64,000 nt of DNA from Alphaproteobacteria bacterium (GCA_024742275.1 JANSYS010000003.1:248001-312000); one strand, 5' to 3'; numbered from the stretch's first letter, positions 1 to 9,570 are shown. Numbers and translations: made by a program. Notes: a model not told the origin generated them from the letters alone.

Positions 1-651
1 GTTGCCGCGCCGATCGGTCTGCTGTCGGCGATCTACATGGCGGAGTACGCCGACCCCCGGTTCCGAGCCTTCGCCAAGCCGATGCTCGAGGTCCTGGCCG
101 GCATCCCGACCGTGGTCTACGGCTTCTTCGCCGCCCTGACGGTCGCCCCGGCGTTCCGGAACGCCGGCGAAAGCATCGGCCTCGACGTTTCCTCGGAGAG
201 TGCGCTCGCCGCCGGCGTTGTCATGGGGATCATGATCATCCCCTTCGTCTCGTCCCTGTCCGACGACGTCATCAACGCGGTCCCCCAGTCCTTGCGCGAC
301 GGCTCCTACGGGCTCGGCGCCACCAAGTCCGAGACCATCCGCTCCGTGGTCGTGCCGGCGGCGCTGCCCGGGATCGTCGGCGCCTTGCTGCTGGCGATCA
401 GCCGTGCCATCGGCGAGACCATGATCGTGGTCATGGCCGCGGGGTTGGCGGCCAATCTGACGGTCAATCCGCTGGAGGCGGTCACCACCGTCACCGTTCA
501 GATCGTCACGCTTCTCGTCGGCGATCAGGAGTTCGACAGCGCCAAGACCCTGTCGGCCTTCGCGCTCGGCCTTGTCCTCTTCTTCATCACGCTCGCCCTC
601 AACGTGATCGCGCTGAGCGTGGTCCGCAAATACCGAGAGAAGTATGACTGA
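1..651 (+). CDS. pstC: PstC phosphate ABC transporter permease (5' partial)
   Basis: The frame is open from base 1 with 216 residues visible, so the N-terminus and true start lie off the left edge. PstC pairs with PstA in the inner membrane as the channel of the high-affinity PstSCAB phosphate importer. The visible part is largely hydrophobic with several membrane segments and carries the ABC-permease EAA loop at about visible residues 96-124 (GLGATKSETIR, then VPAALPGI). Its stop overlaps the pstA start by 8 bp, implying translational coupling. The Pho-regulated promoter and any pstS or phoR of this operon would be upstream of the window. Identification rests on the EAA loop plus the following pstA-pstB-phoU-phoB order. 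Confidence 0.93.
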   Translation, partial: VAAPIGLLSAIYMAEYADPRFRAFAKPMLEVLAGIPTVVYGFFAALTVAPAFRNAGESIGLDVSSESALAAGVVMGIMIIPFVSSLSDDVINAVPQSLRDGSYGLGATKSETIRSVVVPAALPGIVGALLLAISRAIGETMIVVMAAGLAANLTVNPLEAVTTVTVQIVTLLVGDQEFDSAKTLSAFALGLVLFFITLALNVIALSVVRKYREKYD

Positions 652-1984
652 CGCGACCTCCTTTCCGCCGGGCACCGGTTCCGGAGGCAGGCCGACCGAT
701 CCGGCTCGCCGCCCCCTGGTCGTCAGCCCGCACCTCGCCAGGCGATACGCGCGGGAACGCCGGTTCCGTCTTCTCGGACTTGCCAGCGTCGCCACCGCCG
801 GTCTGATCCTGCTGATCCTGCTCGGCAGCATCGTGTCCAAGGGCTACTCGGCCTTCTGGCAATACAATGTCGACCTCACCATCGAGTTCAGCGCCGAGGA
901 GCTGAACCCCGACGGCGGCCCGGTCGACATGGAAACGCTGCGGCGCGCGAACTACCTGGCCCTGGTGCGCGACTCTCTGAAGCGCGAGTTCCCGGACGCC
1001 GCCGGCGACCGCAGCGAGCGCCGCAAGCTCTACGGTCTGGTGTCGCCGAACGCCGATATCGTCCTGCGGAGCATGGTGCTGGAAGATCCAGGCCTGATCG
1101 GTACGACCCAAACCGTTACCATCAAGCTGTCCGACGACATGGACACGTTCGCCAAAGGCTATATCGATCGCAATCTGCCCGAGGGCGATCGGCGGGTGAC
1201 GGATCTGGAGATCGGCTGGTTCGACCATTTGAACTCGGAGGGTCGGATCCACGCCGCCTTCAACGTGGACTTCTTCACCCAGGGCGACAGCCGGGAACCG
1301 GAGGAGGCGGGCATCTACGGAGCCTTGATCGGCTCGATCCTGACCCTGATGGTAACCCTGCTGGTGTCTTTCCCGATCGGGGTGATGGCGGCGGTCTATC
1401 TTGAGGAATTCGCGCCGAAGAATCGGCTGACCGATCTCATCGAGGTGAACATCAACAACCTGGCGGCGGTGCCCTCGATCGTCTTCGGTCTGCTCGGTCT
1501 GGCGGTTTTCCTGAATTTCTTCGGCCTGCCCCGGTCGGCGCCGCTAGTCGGCGGCCTCGTCCTGGCGCTGATGACCCTGCCGACCATCATCATCGCTTCC
1601 CGATCGGCGCTGAAGGCGGTGCCGCCGTCGATCCGGGAGGCGGCCCTCGGCCTCGGCGCCTCGCCGCTCCAGGTGGTCACCCATCACGTGCTGCCGCTGG
1701 CCATGCCCGGTATCCTGACCGGCACCATCATCGGCATGGCTCAGGCCCTCGGCGAGACCGCGCCGCTGCTGATGATCGGCATGGTGGCCTTCATCGTCGA
1801 TATTCCCCAGAGCTTCACCGATCCGGCGACCGTTCTGCCGGTACAGGTCTACATCTGGGCCGACAGCCCCGAGCGCGCGTTCGTCGAGAAGACGTCGGCG
1901 GCGATCATGGTGCTGCTCGGCTTCCTCGTCCTCATGAACGCGATCGCGGTCCTGTTGCGCAAACGCTTCGAGCGCCGGTGGTAA
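644..1984 (+). CDS. pstA: PstA phosphate ABC transporter permease with DUF3333 N-terminal domain
   Basis: Second membrane subunit of the PstSCAB importer, 446 residues. One membrane segment near residues 40-70 is followed by a soluble stretch to about 215 matching the DUF3333 extension known in alphaproteobacterial PstA. The permease domain (about 225-446) has the EAA loop near residue 331 (REAALGLGAS, then LPLAMPGI). The gene is longer than enterobacterial PstA (about 296 residues) because of the N-terminal domain, probably periplasmic. The start overlaps pstC by 8 bp, and the stop lies 12 bases before pstB. Confidence 0.95.
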   Translation: MTDATSFPPGTGSGGRPTDPARRPLVVSPHLARRYARERRFRLLGLASVATAGLILLILLGSIVSKGYSAFWQYNVDLTIEFSAEELNPDGGPVDMETLRRANYLALVRDSLKREFPDAAGDRSERRKLYGLVSPNADIVLRSMVLEDPGLIGTTQTVTIKLSDDMDTFAKGYIDRNLPEGDRRVTDLEIGWFDHLNSEGRIHAAFNVDFFTQGDSREPEEAGIYGALIGSILTLMVTLLVSFPIGVMAAVYLEEFAPKNRLTDLIEVNINNLAAVPSIVFGLLGLAVFLNFFGLPRSAPLVGGLVLALMTLPTIIIASRSALKAVPPSIREAALGLGASPLQVVTHHVLPLAMPGILTGTIIGMAQALGETAPLLMIGMVAFIVDIPQSFTDPATVLPVQVYIWADSPERAFVEKTSAAIMVLLGFLVLMNAIAVLLRKRFERRW

Positions 1985-1996
1985 GGAGATATACAG

Positions 1997-2830
1997 ATGA
2001 CCGAACCGTCCACCCCCACGCGCGATGTCACCGTCGCCGCCAAACCCCCGGGTCCAGAACAGTTGGCGAACCGCTACACCAAGGTCCAGTCGCGCGACGT
2101 TAACGTCTACTACGGCGAGAAGCACGCGCTGAAGCATGTCGACCTCGACGTCTACGAGAACGAGGTGACGGCCCTGATCGGCCCGTCAGGCTGCGGCAAG
2201 TCGACATTCCTGCGCTGCCTGAACCGGATGAACGACGTGATCGACATCTGCCGGGTGACCGGCCGAATCTCGCTCGACGACCACGACATCTACGACCCGT
2301 CGCTCGACGTGGTGCAGCTCCGCGCCCGGGTCGGCATGGTGTTCCAGAAGCCGAACCCGTTCCCGAAGTCGATCTACGACAACATCGCCTACGGTCCGCG
2401 GATTCACGGCATCGCCCACGGGAAGGCCGAACTCGACGAGATCGTGCAGAAGAGTCTGGAGCGCGCCGGCCTCTGGAAGGAGGTCAGCGACCGCCTGGAC
2501 CAGCCCGGCACCGGCCTGTCGGGCGGCCAGCAGCAGCGGCTCTGCATCGCCCGCGCCATCGCGGTGAACCCGGAGGTGATCCTGATGGACGAGCCCTGCT
2601 CGGCCCTGGACCCGATCGCCACCGCCCGCATCGAGGAGTTGATCGACGAGCTCCGGGAAAACTTCACGATCGTCATCGTCACCCACTCGATGCAGCAGGC
2701 CGCCCGGGTGTCGCAGCGGACGGCGTTCTTCCATCTCGGCGACCTGGTCGAGGTCGGCGAAACCGAGGCGATCTTCACCAATCCCGAAGACAGCCGCACC
2801 CAGGGATACATCACCGGACGGTTCGGATAG
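1997..2830 (+). CDS. pstB: PstB phosphate ABC transporter ATPase
   Basis: Cytoplasmic ATPase that drives phosphate import through PstCA, 277 residues. Walker [10 protein letters not shown] lies near residue 62, the signature LSGGQQQR near 173 and Walker B VILMDEP near 195, followed by the switch histidine in IVTHSMQQA. The N-terminal ~25 residues are a short extension before the ABC fold. The start is fixed by a near-perfect Shine-Dalgarno (AAGGAGATAT, 1983-1992) just upstream. It is the third gene of the pst-pho operon; an 89-base gap separates it from phoU. Confidence 0.97.
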   Translation: MTEPSTPTRDVTVAAKPPGPEQLANRYTKVQSRDVNVYYGEKHALKHVDLDVYENEVTALIGPSGCGKSTFLRCLNRMNDVIDICRVTGRISLDDHDIYDPSLDVVQLRARVGMVFQKPNPFPKSIYDNIAYGPRIHGIAHGKAELDEIVQKSLERAGLWKEVSDRLDQPGTGLSGGQQQRLCIARAIAVNPEVILMDEPCSALDPIATARIEELIDELRENFTIVIVTHSMQQAARVSQRTAFFHLGDLVEVGETEAIFTNPEDSRTQGYITGRFG

Positions 2831-2919
2831 CATCGAAACGACGGCGGTCGGTCCCCTATCGAACCGGAGGTTGATCCCCGGCGCCGGCGTGCTCACCCAC
2901 CGCTCCAGAGGTTAGAACC

Positions 2920-3645
2920 ATGTCCGACAGCCACATCGTTTCTTCATTCGACGAGGAACTGAACGACCTGCGCTCCGCGATCTCGCGCATGGGAGGGCTG
3001 GTCGAAGCGCAGTTGTCGAACGCCATCCAGGCGATCGCCAAGCGGGACGATGCGCTGGCCACGCGCTGCGTCGAATCGGACAAGGACATCGACGATCTCG
3101 AGGACCACATCGAAGCGCTGACCCTGCGCATGCTCGCGCTGCGCCAGCCGGTGGCCCACGATCTGCGGCAGATCCTGTCGGCGCTAAAGACCTCCCACGA
3201 CCTGGAGCGTATGGGCGACTACGCGACCAACGTCGCCAAGCGGGCCTCCGCCCTGTCCCAGCTCCCCGAGGTCGGGCCGATCAACGGCATCGTCCGCATG
3301 GGTCGGCTGACCCACCGCATCATCACCGACGTTCTGGATGCCTACACCCAGCGCGACGTGGAGCGGGCCATGCTCGCCTGGGAGCGGGACGAGGAAATCG
3401 ACCAGATGTACACCAGCCTCTTCCGGGAGCTGCTGACGTACATGATGGAGGATCCGCGCAACATCACCGCCTGCGCGCACCTGCTCTTCGTCGCCAAGAA
3501 CATCGAGCGGATCGGCGACCACGCCACCAACATCGCCGAGACCGTGTATTTCGAGGAGACCGGCCGCCGCCTGGAAGGGAATCGGCCGAAGGGGGACAAG
3601 AGCAGCTTCGCGGTGGTCAAGCCGGGGGAGTTGCCCGATGGATAG
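2920..3645 (+). CDS. phoU: PhoU phosphate signalling protein
   Basis: PhoU, 241 residues, relays the state of the Pst transporter to the PhoR-PhoB two-component system and keeps the Pho regulon off when phosphate is plentiful. The protein is all-helical with two tandem PhoU repeats. The characteristic metal-binding motifs are visible as LERMGDYATNVA in the first half and IERIGDHATNIAE in the second. A Shine-Dalgarno-like AGAGG precedes the ATG. It lies between pstB and phoB, the usual pst operon position. Confidence 0.97.
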   Translation: MSDSHIVSSFDEELNDLRSAISRMGGLVEAQLSNAIQAIAKRDDALATRCVESDKDIDDLEDHIEALTLRMLALRQPVAHDLRQILSALKTSHDLERMGDYATNVAKRASALSQLPEVGPINGIVRMGRLTHRIITDVLDAYTQRDVERAMLAWERDEEIDQMYTSLFRELLTYMMEDPRNITACAHLLFVAKNIERIGDHATNIAETVYFEETGRRLEGNRPKGDKSSFAVVKPGELPDG

Positions 3646-3669
3646 TCCCAGCAGCGAGCGACAGAGACC

Positions 3670-4365
3670 ATGAAACCACTGATCCTGATCGTCGAGGACG
3701 AAGCGCCGATCGTCACCCTCCTCCGCTACAATCTGGAACGCGAGGGGTTCCGCGTGATCGATGCCGGAGACGGCGAGGAGGCGATGCTCGTCGCCGCCGA
3801 ACGCCGGCCCGATCTGATCTTGCTCGACTGGATGCTGCCTCTGCTATCGGGCATCGAGGCCTGCCGCCGGCTCCGCCGGGCCCCGGATCTGAAGAGCATC
3901 CCGATCATAATGCTCACCGCCCGCGGCGAGGAAGGCGACCGGGTCCGCGGCCTGAACGCTGGCGCCGACGACTATATCACCAAACCCTTCAGCCCGGCGG
4001 AGCTCGTGGCTCGGGTGCGCGCGGTCCTGCGCCGGGCCCGACCGTCCACCGAGGACGAGATTCTGCGCTTCGCGGACCTGACCATGGACCTTGCCGCCCA
4101 TCGGGTGAAACGCAGCGAACGCGACATCCACCTCGGCCCCACCGAGTTCCGCCTGCTTCGCCATTTCCTGGAGCATCCGGGTCGGGTGTTCTCGCGGGAG
4201 CAGCTGCTCGATACGGTCTGGGGACCGGACGTCTATGTCGAGCCGCGCACGGTCGACGTGCATATCCGGCGGCTGCGCAAGGCGCTGAACAGCGACAGCG
4301 ACGACGACATGATCCGCACGGTCCGCTCTGCCGGCTACGCCCTCGACGCCAACGCCATGGCCTGA
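3670..4365 (+). CDS. phoB: PhoB phosphate regulon response regulator
   Basis: OmpR/PhoB-type response regulator, 231 residues. The receiver domain (1-120) has the acidic pocket IVEDEAP, phosphoacceptor Asp53 in LLDWMLP, the switch residue in IIMLTARGEE and the conserved Lys in YITKPFSP. A winged-helix DNA-binding domain (about 135-228) contains RTVDVHIRRLRKAL and the terminal SAGYAL hairpin. By family and context it should bind Pho boxes after phosphorylation by PhoR, which is not in the window. The gene is 24 bases after phoU and is likely co-transcribed. The assignment over other OmpR regulators rests on its place behind pst-phoU. Confidence 0.95.
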   Translation: MKPLILIVEDEAPIVTLLRYNLEREGFRVIDAGDGEEAMLVAAERRPDLILLDWMLPLLSGIEACRRLRRAPDLKSIPIIMLTARGEEGDRVRGLNAGADDYITKPFSPAELVARVRAVLRRARPSTEDEILRFADLTMDLAAHRVKRSERDIHLGPTEFRLLRHFLEHPGRVFSREQLLDTVWGPDVYVEPRTVDVHIRRLRKALNSDSDDDMIRTVRSAGYALDANAMA

Positions 4366-4432
4366 GGCGACCGGCCGGTTACCGCTGCGATTGCCGCTGG
4401 GCAACCGGCGGCGACTCAGGTACCTCAGCCTG

Positions 4433-5749
4433 ATGGCGGCTGAACGCACCTCCTGGACCGACGGCATCCGGGTCTATCTCGACCGCCGGATGCTGATCAT
4501 CCTGATCTTCGGCTTCGCATCGGGCCTGCCGGCGCCTCTGGTCTATTCCAACCTGTCGATCTGGCTGACCGATGCCGGATTCACCCGCTCCAGCGTCGGC
4601 CTGTTCAGCCTCGCCACGACGGCCTATGCGATCAATTTTCTCTGGGCGCCGCTTGTCGACCGGCTGCGTCTGCCGGGTCTTACCGACCGGTTCGGGCGCC
4701 GGCGCGGCTGGGCACTGCTGACCCAGGTCGCGCTCATCGCCGCCATCGCCTTCCTCGGTCTGACCGACCCCGCCGACGACGTATCCCTGGTAGCGCTCGC
4801 CTGCGTCTTCGTCGCCTTCGTCTCCGCCACCCAGGACATCGTCATCGACGCCTACCGGGTGGATATCCTGAAACCGGAGGAGTTCGGTGCCGGGTCCGCC
4901 GTGGCGATCTGGGGTTGGCATATCGGCGGAACCCTGGTCGGCGGCGCCGGCGGCTTGTATCTCGCCGACAGCCTAGGCTGGAACGCCACCTACCTGATCC
5001 TCGCCTGCACCCTGCTGATCGCCGTCGCCGCCACCCTGCTGGCGCCGGAGCCGGTACCGCGCGATGCCCTGCCGGATCCCCTGCCCGACGGTCGGGCGCC
5101 GCTCGGCGAGCGGATCGTCCTGTGGCTGCGCCAAGCCCTCATCGATCCTTTCGCCGAGTTCGTTCGCCGGGACTGGTGGCTGCTGATCCTGGTCTTCGTC
5201 TTCGTCTTCAAGTTCGGCGACGCGCTGCTCGGGCGGATGTCCTTCGTCTTCTATCGGGAACTGGGCTTCGAGCTGACCCAGATCGCCGACGTGACGAAGG
5301 TCTTCGGGCTGGCCGCGGTCTGTCTGGGCGTCTTCGCCGGCGGGGTCCTGGTCAAGGTGGCCGGCGTGTTCCGGGCGCTGCTCGCGGGCGGGCTCGCCGC
5401 GGCGGCGACCAATCTCGCCTACGCCTACCTCGCGAGCGCCGGGCAGAACATGGAGGTCTTCGCGCTCGCCGTCATCGCGGACAACTTCACCGGTGGCCTC
5501 GCCACCGTTGCGTTCGTGGCCTACCTGGCCGGGCTCTGCAACACCGCCTTCTCCGCCACCCAGTACGCCCTGCTGAACTCCCTCGGCAATCTCGCCCGGA
5601 TCTGGTTCGCCGCGTCCGCCGGGCTGATCGTCGACAGCCTCGGGGGCGACTGGGCGCTGTTCTTCACCATCACCGCCGGGCTCGCCCTTCTGGGTCTGCC
5701 GCTGCTGCTGGTGCTGATGTGGGTCATGCCGGACCCGGGCAGGGCCTGA
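4433..5749 (+). CDS. AmpG-like major facilitator permease
   Basis: Integral membrane transporter of 438 residues with about 12 hydrophobic segments. The opening region, FGFASGLPAPLVYSNLSI followed by WLTDAGFTRSSVGLFSL and FLWAPLVDR, matches the AmpG muropeptide-permease branch of the MFS; VIDAYRVDIL also fits. AmpG imports anhydromuropeptides for cell-wall recycling, but close relatives carry other substrates, so the substrate is inferred. An in-frame TTG exists at 4391; the ATG at 4433 is preferred because the family begins just before the first membrane helix. It follows phoB by 67 bases and may be in the same transcript, though the function looks unrelated. Confidence 0.85.
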   Translation: MAAERTSWTDGIRVYLDRRMLIILIFGFASGLPAPLVYSNLSIWLTDAGFTRSSVGLFSLATTAYAINFLWAPLVDRLRLPGLTDRFGRRRGWALLTQVALIAAIAFLGLTDPADDVSLVALACVFVAFVSATQDIVIDAYRVDILKPEEFGAGSAVAIWGWHIGGTLVGGAGGLYLADSLGWNATYLILACTLLIAVAATLLAPEPVPRDALPDPLPDGRAPLGERIVLWLRQALIDPFAEFVRRDWWLLILVFVFVFKFGDALLGRMSFVFYRELGFELTQIADVTKVFGLAAVCLGVFAGGVLVKVAGVFRALLAGGLAAAATNLAYAYLASAGQNMEVFALAVIADNFTGGLATVAFVAYLAGLCNTAFSATQYALLNSLGNLARIWFAASAGLIVDSLGGDWALFFTITAGLALLGLPLLLVLMWVMPDPGRA

Positions 5750-5766
5750 TCCGGCGCCGGAAACGA

Positions 5767-6756
5767 CTAGCCAAGCGTCTCGGTGACCAGTTTCTTCAGA
5801 TCGGCCTCGGGCCGCGCGCCCACGTGGCTGATGATCTCGGAGGCGCAGATCGCGCCCATGCGCCCGCAGGTTGCCGCGTCCTTGCCGGCCGTGTAGCCGT
5901 GCAGGAACCCGGCCGCGTACAGATCGCCCGCCCCGGTTGTGTCGATCACCTTTGCCACCGGCTCGGCATCGAGCACATGGACTTCGTCCCGATGGACGAC
6001 GACGGCCCCCTTCTCGCTGCGGGTCAGGGCCGCCGTCTCGACTTCGAAACGAATTGCCTGAAGGACGTCGTCGAAACTGTCGGTCTCGAACAGCGACAGG
6101 GATTCCGCCTCGTTGGCGAAGAGGATGTCGACGTGATGCTTCACCAGCTCCTTGAAATCGGCTCGGTGCCGGTCGACGCAGAACGAATCCGACAGGGAAA
6201 GCGCGACCTTGCCGCCCGTCCTGTGGGCGATCTCCGCCGCCTTGACGAAGGCCTTCTTCGCCTCGGGCGGATCCCACAGATAGCCCTCGAGGTAGACGAC
6301 CTGGGCCTCGGCGATCAGGGCCTCGTCGATATCGTCCGGCGTCAGGTTCACGCAAGCGCCAAGGAACGTGCTCATGGAGCGCTGTGCGTCCGGCGTGACC
6401 AGCACGAGGCAGCGGGCCGTCGGCGGGCCGTCCGACGCGGGCGCGGTGTCGAAGCGCACGCCCTGGGCGGTGATGTCGTGGCGGAACACCTTCCCGAGCA
6501 CATCGTCCCGGACCTTGCCCACATATCCGGTGCGGCTGCCGAGAGCGGCCAGACCGGCGGCGGTGTTGCCAGCGGAACCGCCGGACATCTCGATGCCCGG
6601 CCCCATGGCGGCGTAGAGCGACTCCGAGCGCTCGGCATCAATCAGGGTCATCGCGCCCTTCTCCACCTTTTGCGCGGCGAGAAAATCATCGTCGCATCGG
6701 GAGATGACGTCGACAATGGCGTTGCCGATGGCGACGACATCCAGGCTCTTGGTCAT
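5767..6756 (-). CDS. PfkB-family kinase, adenosine kinase-like
   Basis: Cytoplasmic ribokinase/PfkB-family enzyme, 329 residues. It opens with VVAIGNAIVDVI and has the substrate-binding GGSAGNTAAGLAALG and the catalytic DTTGAGDLYAAGFLHG near residue 275, whose Asp is the general base. Alphaproteobacterial proteins with this opening are usually annotated as adenosine kinase; substrate choice cannot be proved from sequence, and other nucleosides or sugars are possible. The ATG at 6756 is chosen over the upstream in-frame start at 6840 because a GGAG precedes it and the family starts here. It converges with the AmpG-like gene, 17 bases away. Confidence 0.88.
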   Translation of the reverse strand: MTKSLDVVAIGNAIVDVISRCDDDFLAAQKVEKGAMTLIDAERSESLYAAMGPGIEMSGGSAGNTAAGLAALGSRTGYVGKVRDDVLGKVFRHDITAQGVRFDTAPASDGPPTARCLVLVTPDAQRSMSTFLGACVNLTPDDIDEALIAEAQVVYLEGYLWDPPEAKKAFVKAAEIAHRTGGKVALSLSDSFCVDRHRADFKELVKHHVDILFANEAESLSLFETDSFDDVLQAIRFEVETAALTRSEKGAVVVHRDEVHVLDAEPVAKVIDTTGAGDLYAAGFLHGYTAGKDAATCGRMGAICASEIISHVGARPEADLKKLVTETLG

Positions 6757-7001
6757 TCGGATCTCCAGGATTTCTTGGCCGGGGACTTCGGGCGTCCGGC
6801 TTCTGGGTTCGCGACTGCGCGGCGCTGGCCGCGAGCGCACACTAGTGTCCTGGCGCCAGCGATCAAGCCTGTCGGCATCCGAACCGGTCCGACGCCCGTA
6901 GCCCGCTCTTGAACGCGGGCGGACTTCGTGGTTTCAACCCCGCTGGCAAGGTGGTGGCAAGCGCCACGCCCGTATTCCGCCCGAACGATGCGAGACCGGC
7001 G

Positions 7002-7676
7002 ATGTTCCATTCGATATCCCTGACGCTCGAGCAGCTCGGCGACAAACGCCTGCGCTCGGTGCTGATCCTCTCGATCGGCGCCAGCCTGCTTCTGATCCTC
7101 GCGCTCGCGGCTGTGGTCGGTTTGGTGCTGTCGGCCCTTGCCCAGACGGGCACCGGCTGGCTCGACGAGGTGATCGTCTGGGTCGGGGCGATCGGCACCT
7201 TCGTCCTCGCCCTGATCTTCTTTCCAGGCTCGGTTCAGCTTGTGAGCGGACTCTTCGCCGACCGGGTTGCCGATGCGGTGGCGGCGAAGCACTATCCGGA
7301 CGCCCCGGCGCCGCGGCACGTCCCCCTCGGCGAAGTCATTGCCGACGGTCTGCGTTTTGCCGCGCTCACCATCGGCCTGAACATCGTCGCGCTACCCCTC
7401 TATTTCATCCTGCCCGGCCTCAACCTCCTGATTTTCTTCGGACTCAACGGCTACCTACTGGGGCGTGAATACGCCGAGATGATCGGCCAGCGCAGCATGG
7501 ATCGGGCGACGTTTCGGGCGTTCAGGGAGACGAATCGCGGGTCGCTGTTTGTCGGCGGTGTCCTGATCGCCGCCCTGTCGACCATTCCCGTGGTGAATCT
7601 CACAACTCCCGTCGTTGCAACCGCTTTTGCCATGCATGAACATGAAAGGTTGCGGCGCCGAACCGTTCCGCGATAA
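7002..7676 (+). CDS. EI24/CysZ-like membrane protein
   Basis: Inner-membrane protein of 224 residues with four to five hydrophobic segments, including ILSIGASLLLILALAAVVGL and LPLYFILPGLNLLIFFGLNG. The NGYLLGREYAEM stretch followed by a membrane segment ending VVNLTTPVVATAFAMHE is typical of the EI24 family, which includes the sulfate transporter CysZ. No sulfate gene is nearby, so the substrate is not assigned. An upstream in-frame ATG at 6909 would add 31 residues without family support, so the ATG at 7002 is used. Confidence 0.75.
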   Translation: MFHSISLTLEQLGDKRLRSVLILSIGASLLLILALAAVVGLVLSALAQTGTGWLDEVIVWVGAIGTFVLALIFFPGSVQLVSGLFADRVADAVAAKHYPDAPAPRHVPLGEVIADGLRFAALTIGLNIVALPLYFILPGLNLLIFFGLNGYLLGREYAEMIGQRSMDRATFRAFRETNRGSLFVGGVLIAALSTIPVVNLTTPVVATAFAMHEHERLRRRTVPR

Positions 7677-7726
7677 TAGCGGCGAGGCAATTGCTTAGCT
7701 GAAATCGCTCAGTGAGGAGATAAGCC

Positions 7727-8419
7727 ATGTTCCGGCGTCGCAGAGCATCTGAACCGCCGCGAGACGAGAGCGTCGAACCGGCGGTCGGTGCCGACGGCTC
7801 CGACCAGGTGTCTTCCGTCAGCGGTTCAGGCGCCGAGTCCGGGGCGGACGTTACCCCCCTCGGCGGCCTTACGGAGCAGACGACCCGCATGCCCGGCGCC
7901 AGCGCGCGGGCGTCGGCCGCAAACCCCTCTTCCCCTTCGCCCGCCGCTTCCGATTCGAAAGGTTCGGCTATGTCCGCTTCGACCCCTCCGCGCTCACCCG
8001 GCCAGGGCTTCGTGCCCGAGATCCCTCGCCGATCCGCTTCCGACATCCCCGGAGCTCCGCCGCGCCGGCCGTCCAATCCAGGACGCGGCAACGAGGAGAG
8101 CAAACGCCTCCTGGTCGGTAAGGAAATTTCACTCTCCGGCGAGATCACCGCCTGCGACAGCCTGGTTGTCGAAGGGACGGTGCAGGCCACTCTTCAGCAC
8201 AGCCAGTCGCTCGAAGTCACGGAAACCGGCCTCTACAAGGGCACGGTAACCATCGAGGAGGCGGTGATCGCGGGCCGGTTCGAAGGCGACCTGACGGTTC
8301 GCGGAACCCTGTCGGTCAAATCGACCGGCATCCTTGAGGGGACGGTCAGGTTCCATCGGCTGGAAGTGGAACTTGGCGGCGTAATCAAGGGCGATATCGC
8401 CCCCCTGACCGAAGAGTAG
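7727..8419 (+). CDS. Bactofilin-family cytoskeletal protein
   Basis: A bactofilin of 230 residues. A low-complexity Ser/Pro/Ala-rich N-terminal half (to about residue 120) precedes a right-handed beta-helix domain at about 128-225, seen as short repeats with periodic V/I and G: GKEISLSGEI, DSLVVEGTV, SLEVTETGLYKGTV, GRFEGDLTV, GTLSVKSTGILEGTV and GGVIKGDI. Bactofilins form non-polar filaments without nucleotide and organise cell-wall or stalk enzymes at the membrane. A GAGGAG Shine-Dalgarno precedes the ATG. The next gene, a small lipoprotein, begins 7 bases downstream, suggesting joint expression. Confidence 0.9.
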   Translation: MFRRRRASEPPRDESVEPAVGADGSDQVSSVSGSGAESGADVTPLGGLTEQTTRMPGASARASAANPSSPSPAASDSKGSAMSASTPPRSPGQGFVPEIPRRSASDIPGAPPRRPSNPGRGNEESKRLLVGKEISLSGEITACDSLVVEGTVQATLQHSQSLEVTETGLYKGTVTIEEAVIAGRFEGDLTVRGTLSVKSTGILEGTVRFHRLEVELGGVIKGDIAPLTEE

Positions 8420-8426
8420 GCGGCGA

Positions 8427-8879
8427 ATGGACGGGACCACCGGGCGGCGCTCCCGCGCCGTCGCGCTGACATTCCTGATTGGTCTTTGCGGATGCGCAAC
8501 GACAACGCCGGCACCGGTCCAAACCGAGAAGCCCGAGGTGGCGGCCGCGCCCGTCGCCCGCGGCGCGGCGCCGGTTCCAATGACCGTTGCCCGCAGCAAA
8601 CCGGTGGCGCTGCGCGACGAGACGTCGCTGCGGGCGCTCGATCCGTCCGGGATCGAACGGCTGATCGGACCGCCGACATTCGTTCGGCAGGATGGGGGTG
8701 CGACCATCTGGCAGTATTCCGCCGACGGCTGTGTGGTGGATCTCTTCTGGTATCGCTCCGACGGCGGTCAGGCGTTGCTCCACGTGGAATCGCGCAACGT
8801 CTATAGCCAGAGGACCGCCGATACGACGGTCTGTCTCAACAGTCTGTGGCAACGCCGGGCAGACCAGGCCGACAGCTGA
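8427..8879 (+). CDS. Small putative lipoprotein of unknown function
   Basis: A 150-residue protein with a basic start (TGRRSR), a hydrophobic core and a lipobox-like LIGLCGC, which suggests export and lipidation at the second Cys. An Ala/Pro-rich linker (about 25-55) leads to a compact domain with LIGPPTFVRQDGG and TIWQYSADGCVVDLFWY. That pattern recalls SmpA/BamE-like small outer-membrane lipoproteins, but no family is firmly recognised. It starts 7 bases after the bactofilin stop, so a role at the cell envelope is plausible but inferred. Confidence 0.75.
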   Translation: MDGTTGRRSRAVALTFLIGLCGCATTTPAPVQTEKPEVAAAPVARGAAPVPMTVARSKPVALRDETSLRALDPSGIERLIGPPTFVRQDGGATIWQYSADGCVVDLFWYRSDGGQALLHVESRNVYSQRTADTTVCLNSLWQRRADQADS

Positions 8880-8913
8880 TGTCGACTTCCGGCACTGGGA
8901 ACCTTGCCGGTCG

Positions 8914-9570
8914 CTAGGCGTCCGGCGCAGGCGTCTTGTCCTTGAAGTTGCACACAGCGTTGACCGGGCAATCGGGACAGCGGGGCTTGCGGGCCTTGCA
9001 GATGTAACGCCCGTGCAAAATCAGCCAGTGATGGGCGTGCCGCAGATAGGGAGCCGGCACTTTCTTCAGCAGGGCTTTCTCCACCGCCAGCGGAGTCTTG
9101 CCGGCTGCCAACCCGGTCCGGTTCGCAACCCGGAACAGGTGGGTGTCGACGGCGATGGTCGGCTCGCCGAACCCGATGTTCAGCACCACATTGGCGGTCT
9201 TCCGCCCGACGCCGGGCAGGGCCTCGAGCGCCTCGCGATCGCGCGGCACCTCGGCGCCGTGGTGCTCGATCAGGTCGCGGCAGAGCTGAATGACGTTCTT
9301 TGCCTTCGAATTGAACAGGCCGATCGTCTTGATATGCCGCTTGAGACCCTCCTCGCCCAACGCCAGCATTTTCTCCGGCGTGTCTGCGATGGGGAACAGG
9401 TTCTTGGTCGCCTTGTTGACGCCGACATCCGTCGCCTGGGCCGAAAGGACCACCGCCACCAGCAGGGTAAAGGCGTTGACCCAGTCAAGCTCGCCCTCGG
9501 GTTCAGGGTTCCCTGCTTGGAGGGTCGAGAAGAACGTCTCGATCTGGGCTTTGGTCATTGCGCGGGCCAT
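8914..9570 (-). CDS. nth: Endonuclease III, DNA glycosylase/AP lyase
   Basis: Base-excision repair enzyme that removes oxidised pyrimidines and nicks abasic sites, 218 residues like E. coli Nth (211). Visible are LLVAVVLSAQATDVGVNKAT, the helix-hairpin-helix LPGVGRKTANVVL with the catalytic Lys near 121, the catalytic Asp in AVDTHLFRV near 140, and the C-terminal iron-sulfur motif C-x6-C-x2-C-x5-C (ICKARKPRC, PDC, PVNAVC). Starts at 9570 (MARAMTK) and 9558 (MTK) are both possible; neither has a clear Shine-Dalgarno, and a long upstream in-frame extension is rejected by family length. Confidence 0.96.
   Translation of the reverse strand: MARAMTKAQIETFFSTLQAGNPEPEGELDWVNAFTLLVAVVLSAQATDVGVNKATKNLFPIADTPEKMLALGEEGLKRHIKTIGLFNSKAKNVIQLCRDLIEHHGAEVPRDREALEALPGVGRKTANVVLNIGFGEPTIAVDTHLFRVANRTGLAAGKTPLAVEKALLKKVPAPYLRHAHHWLILHGRYICKARKPRCPDCPVNAVCNFKDKTPAPDA

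Noticed and set aside
4915..6912. 665-codon plus-strand ORF and 460-codon minus-strand ORF across the AmpG-like gene and the PfkB gene
   Set aside because: Both cross two real genes in other frames, are extremely Arg/Gly/Pro-rich and have no domain.
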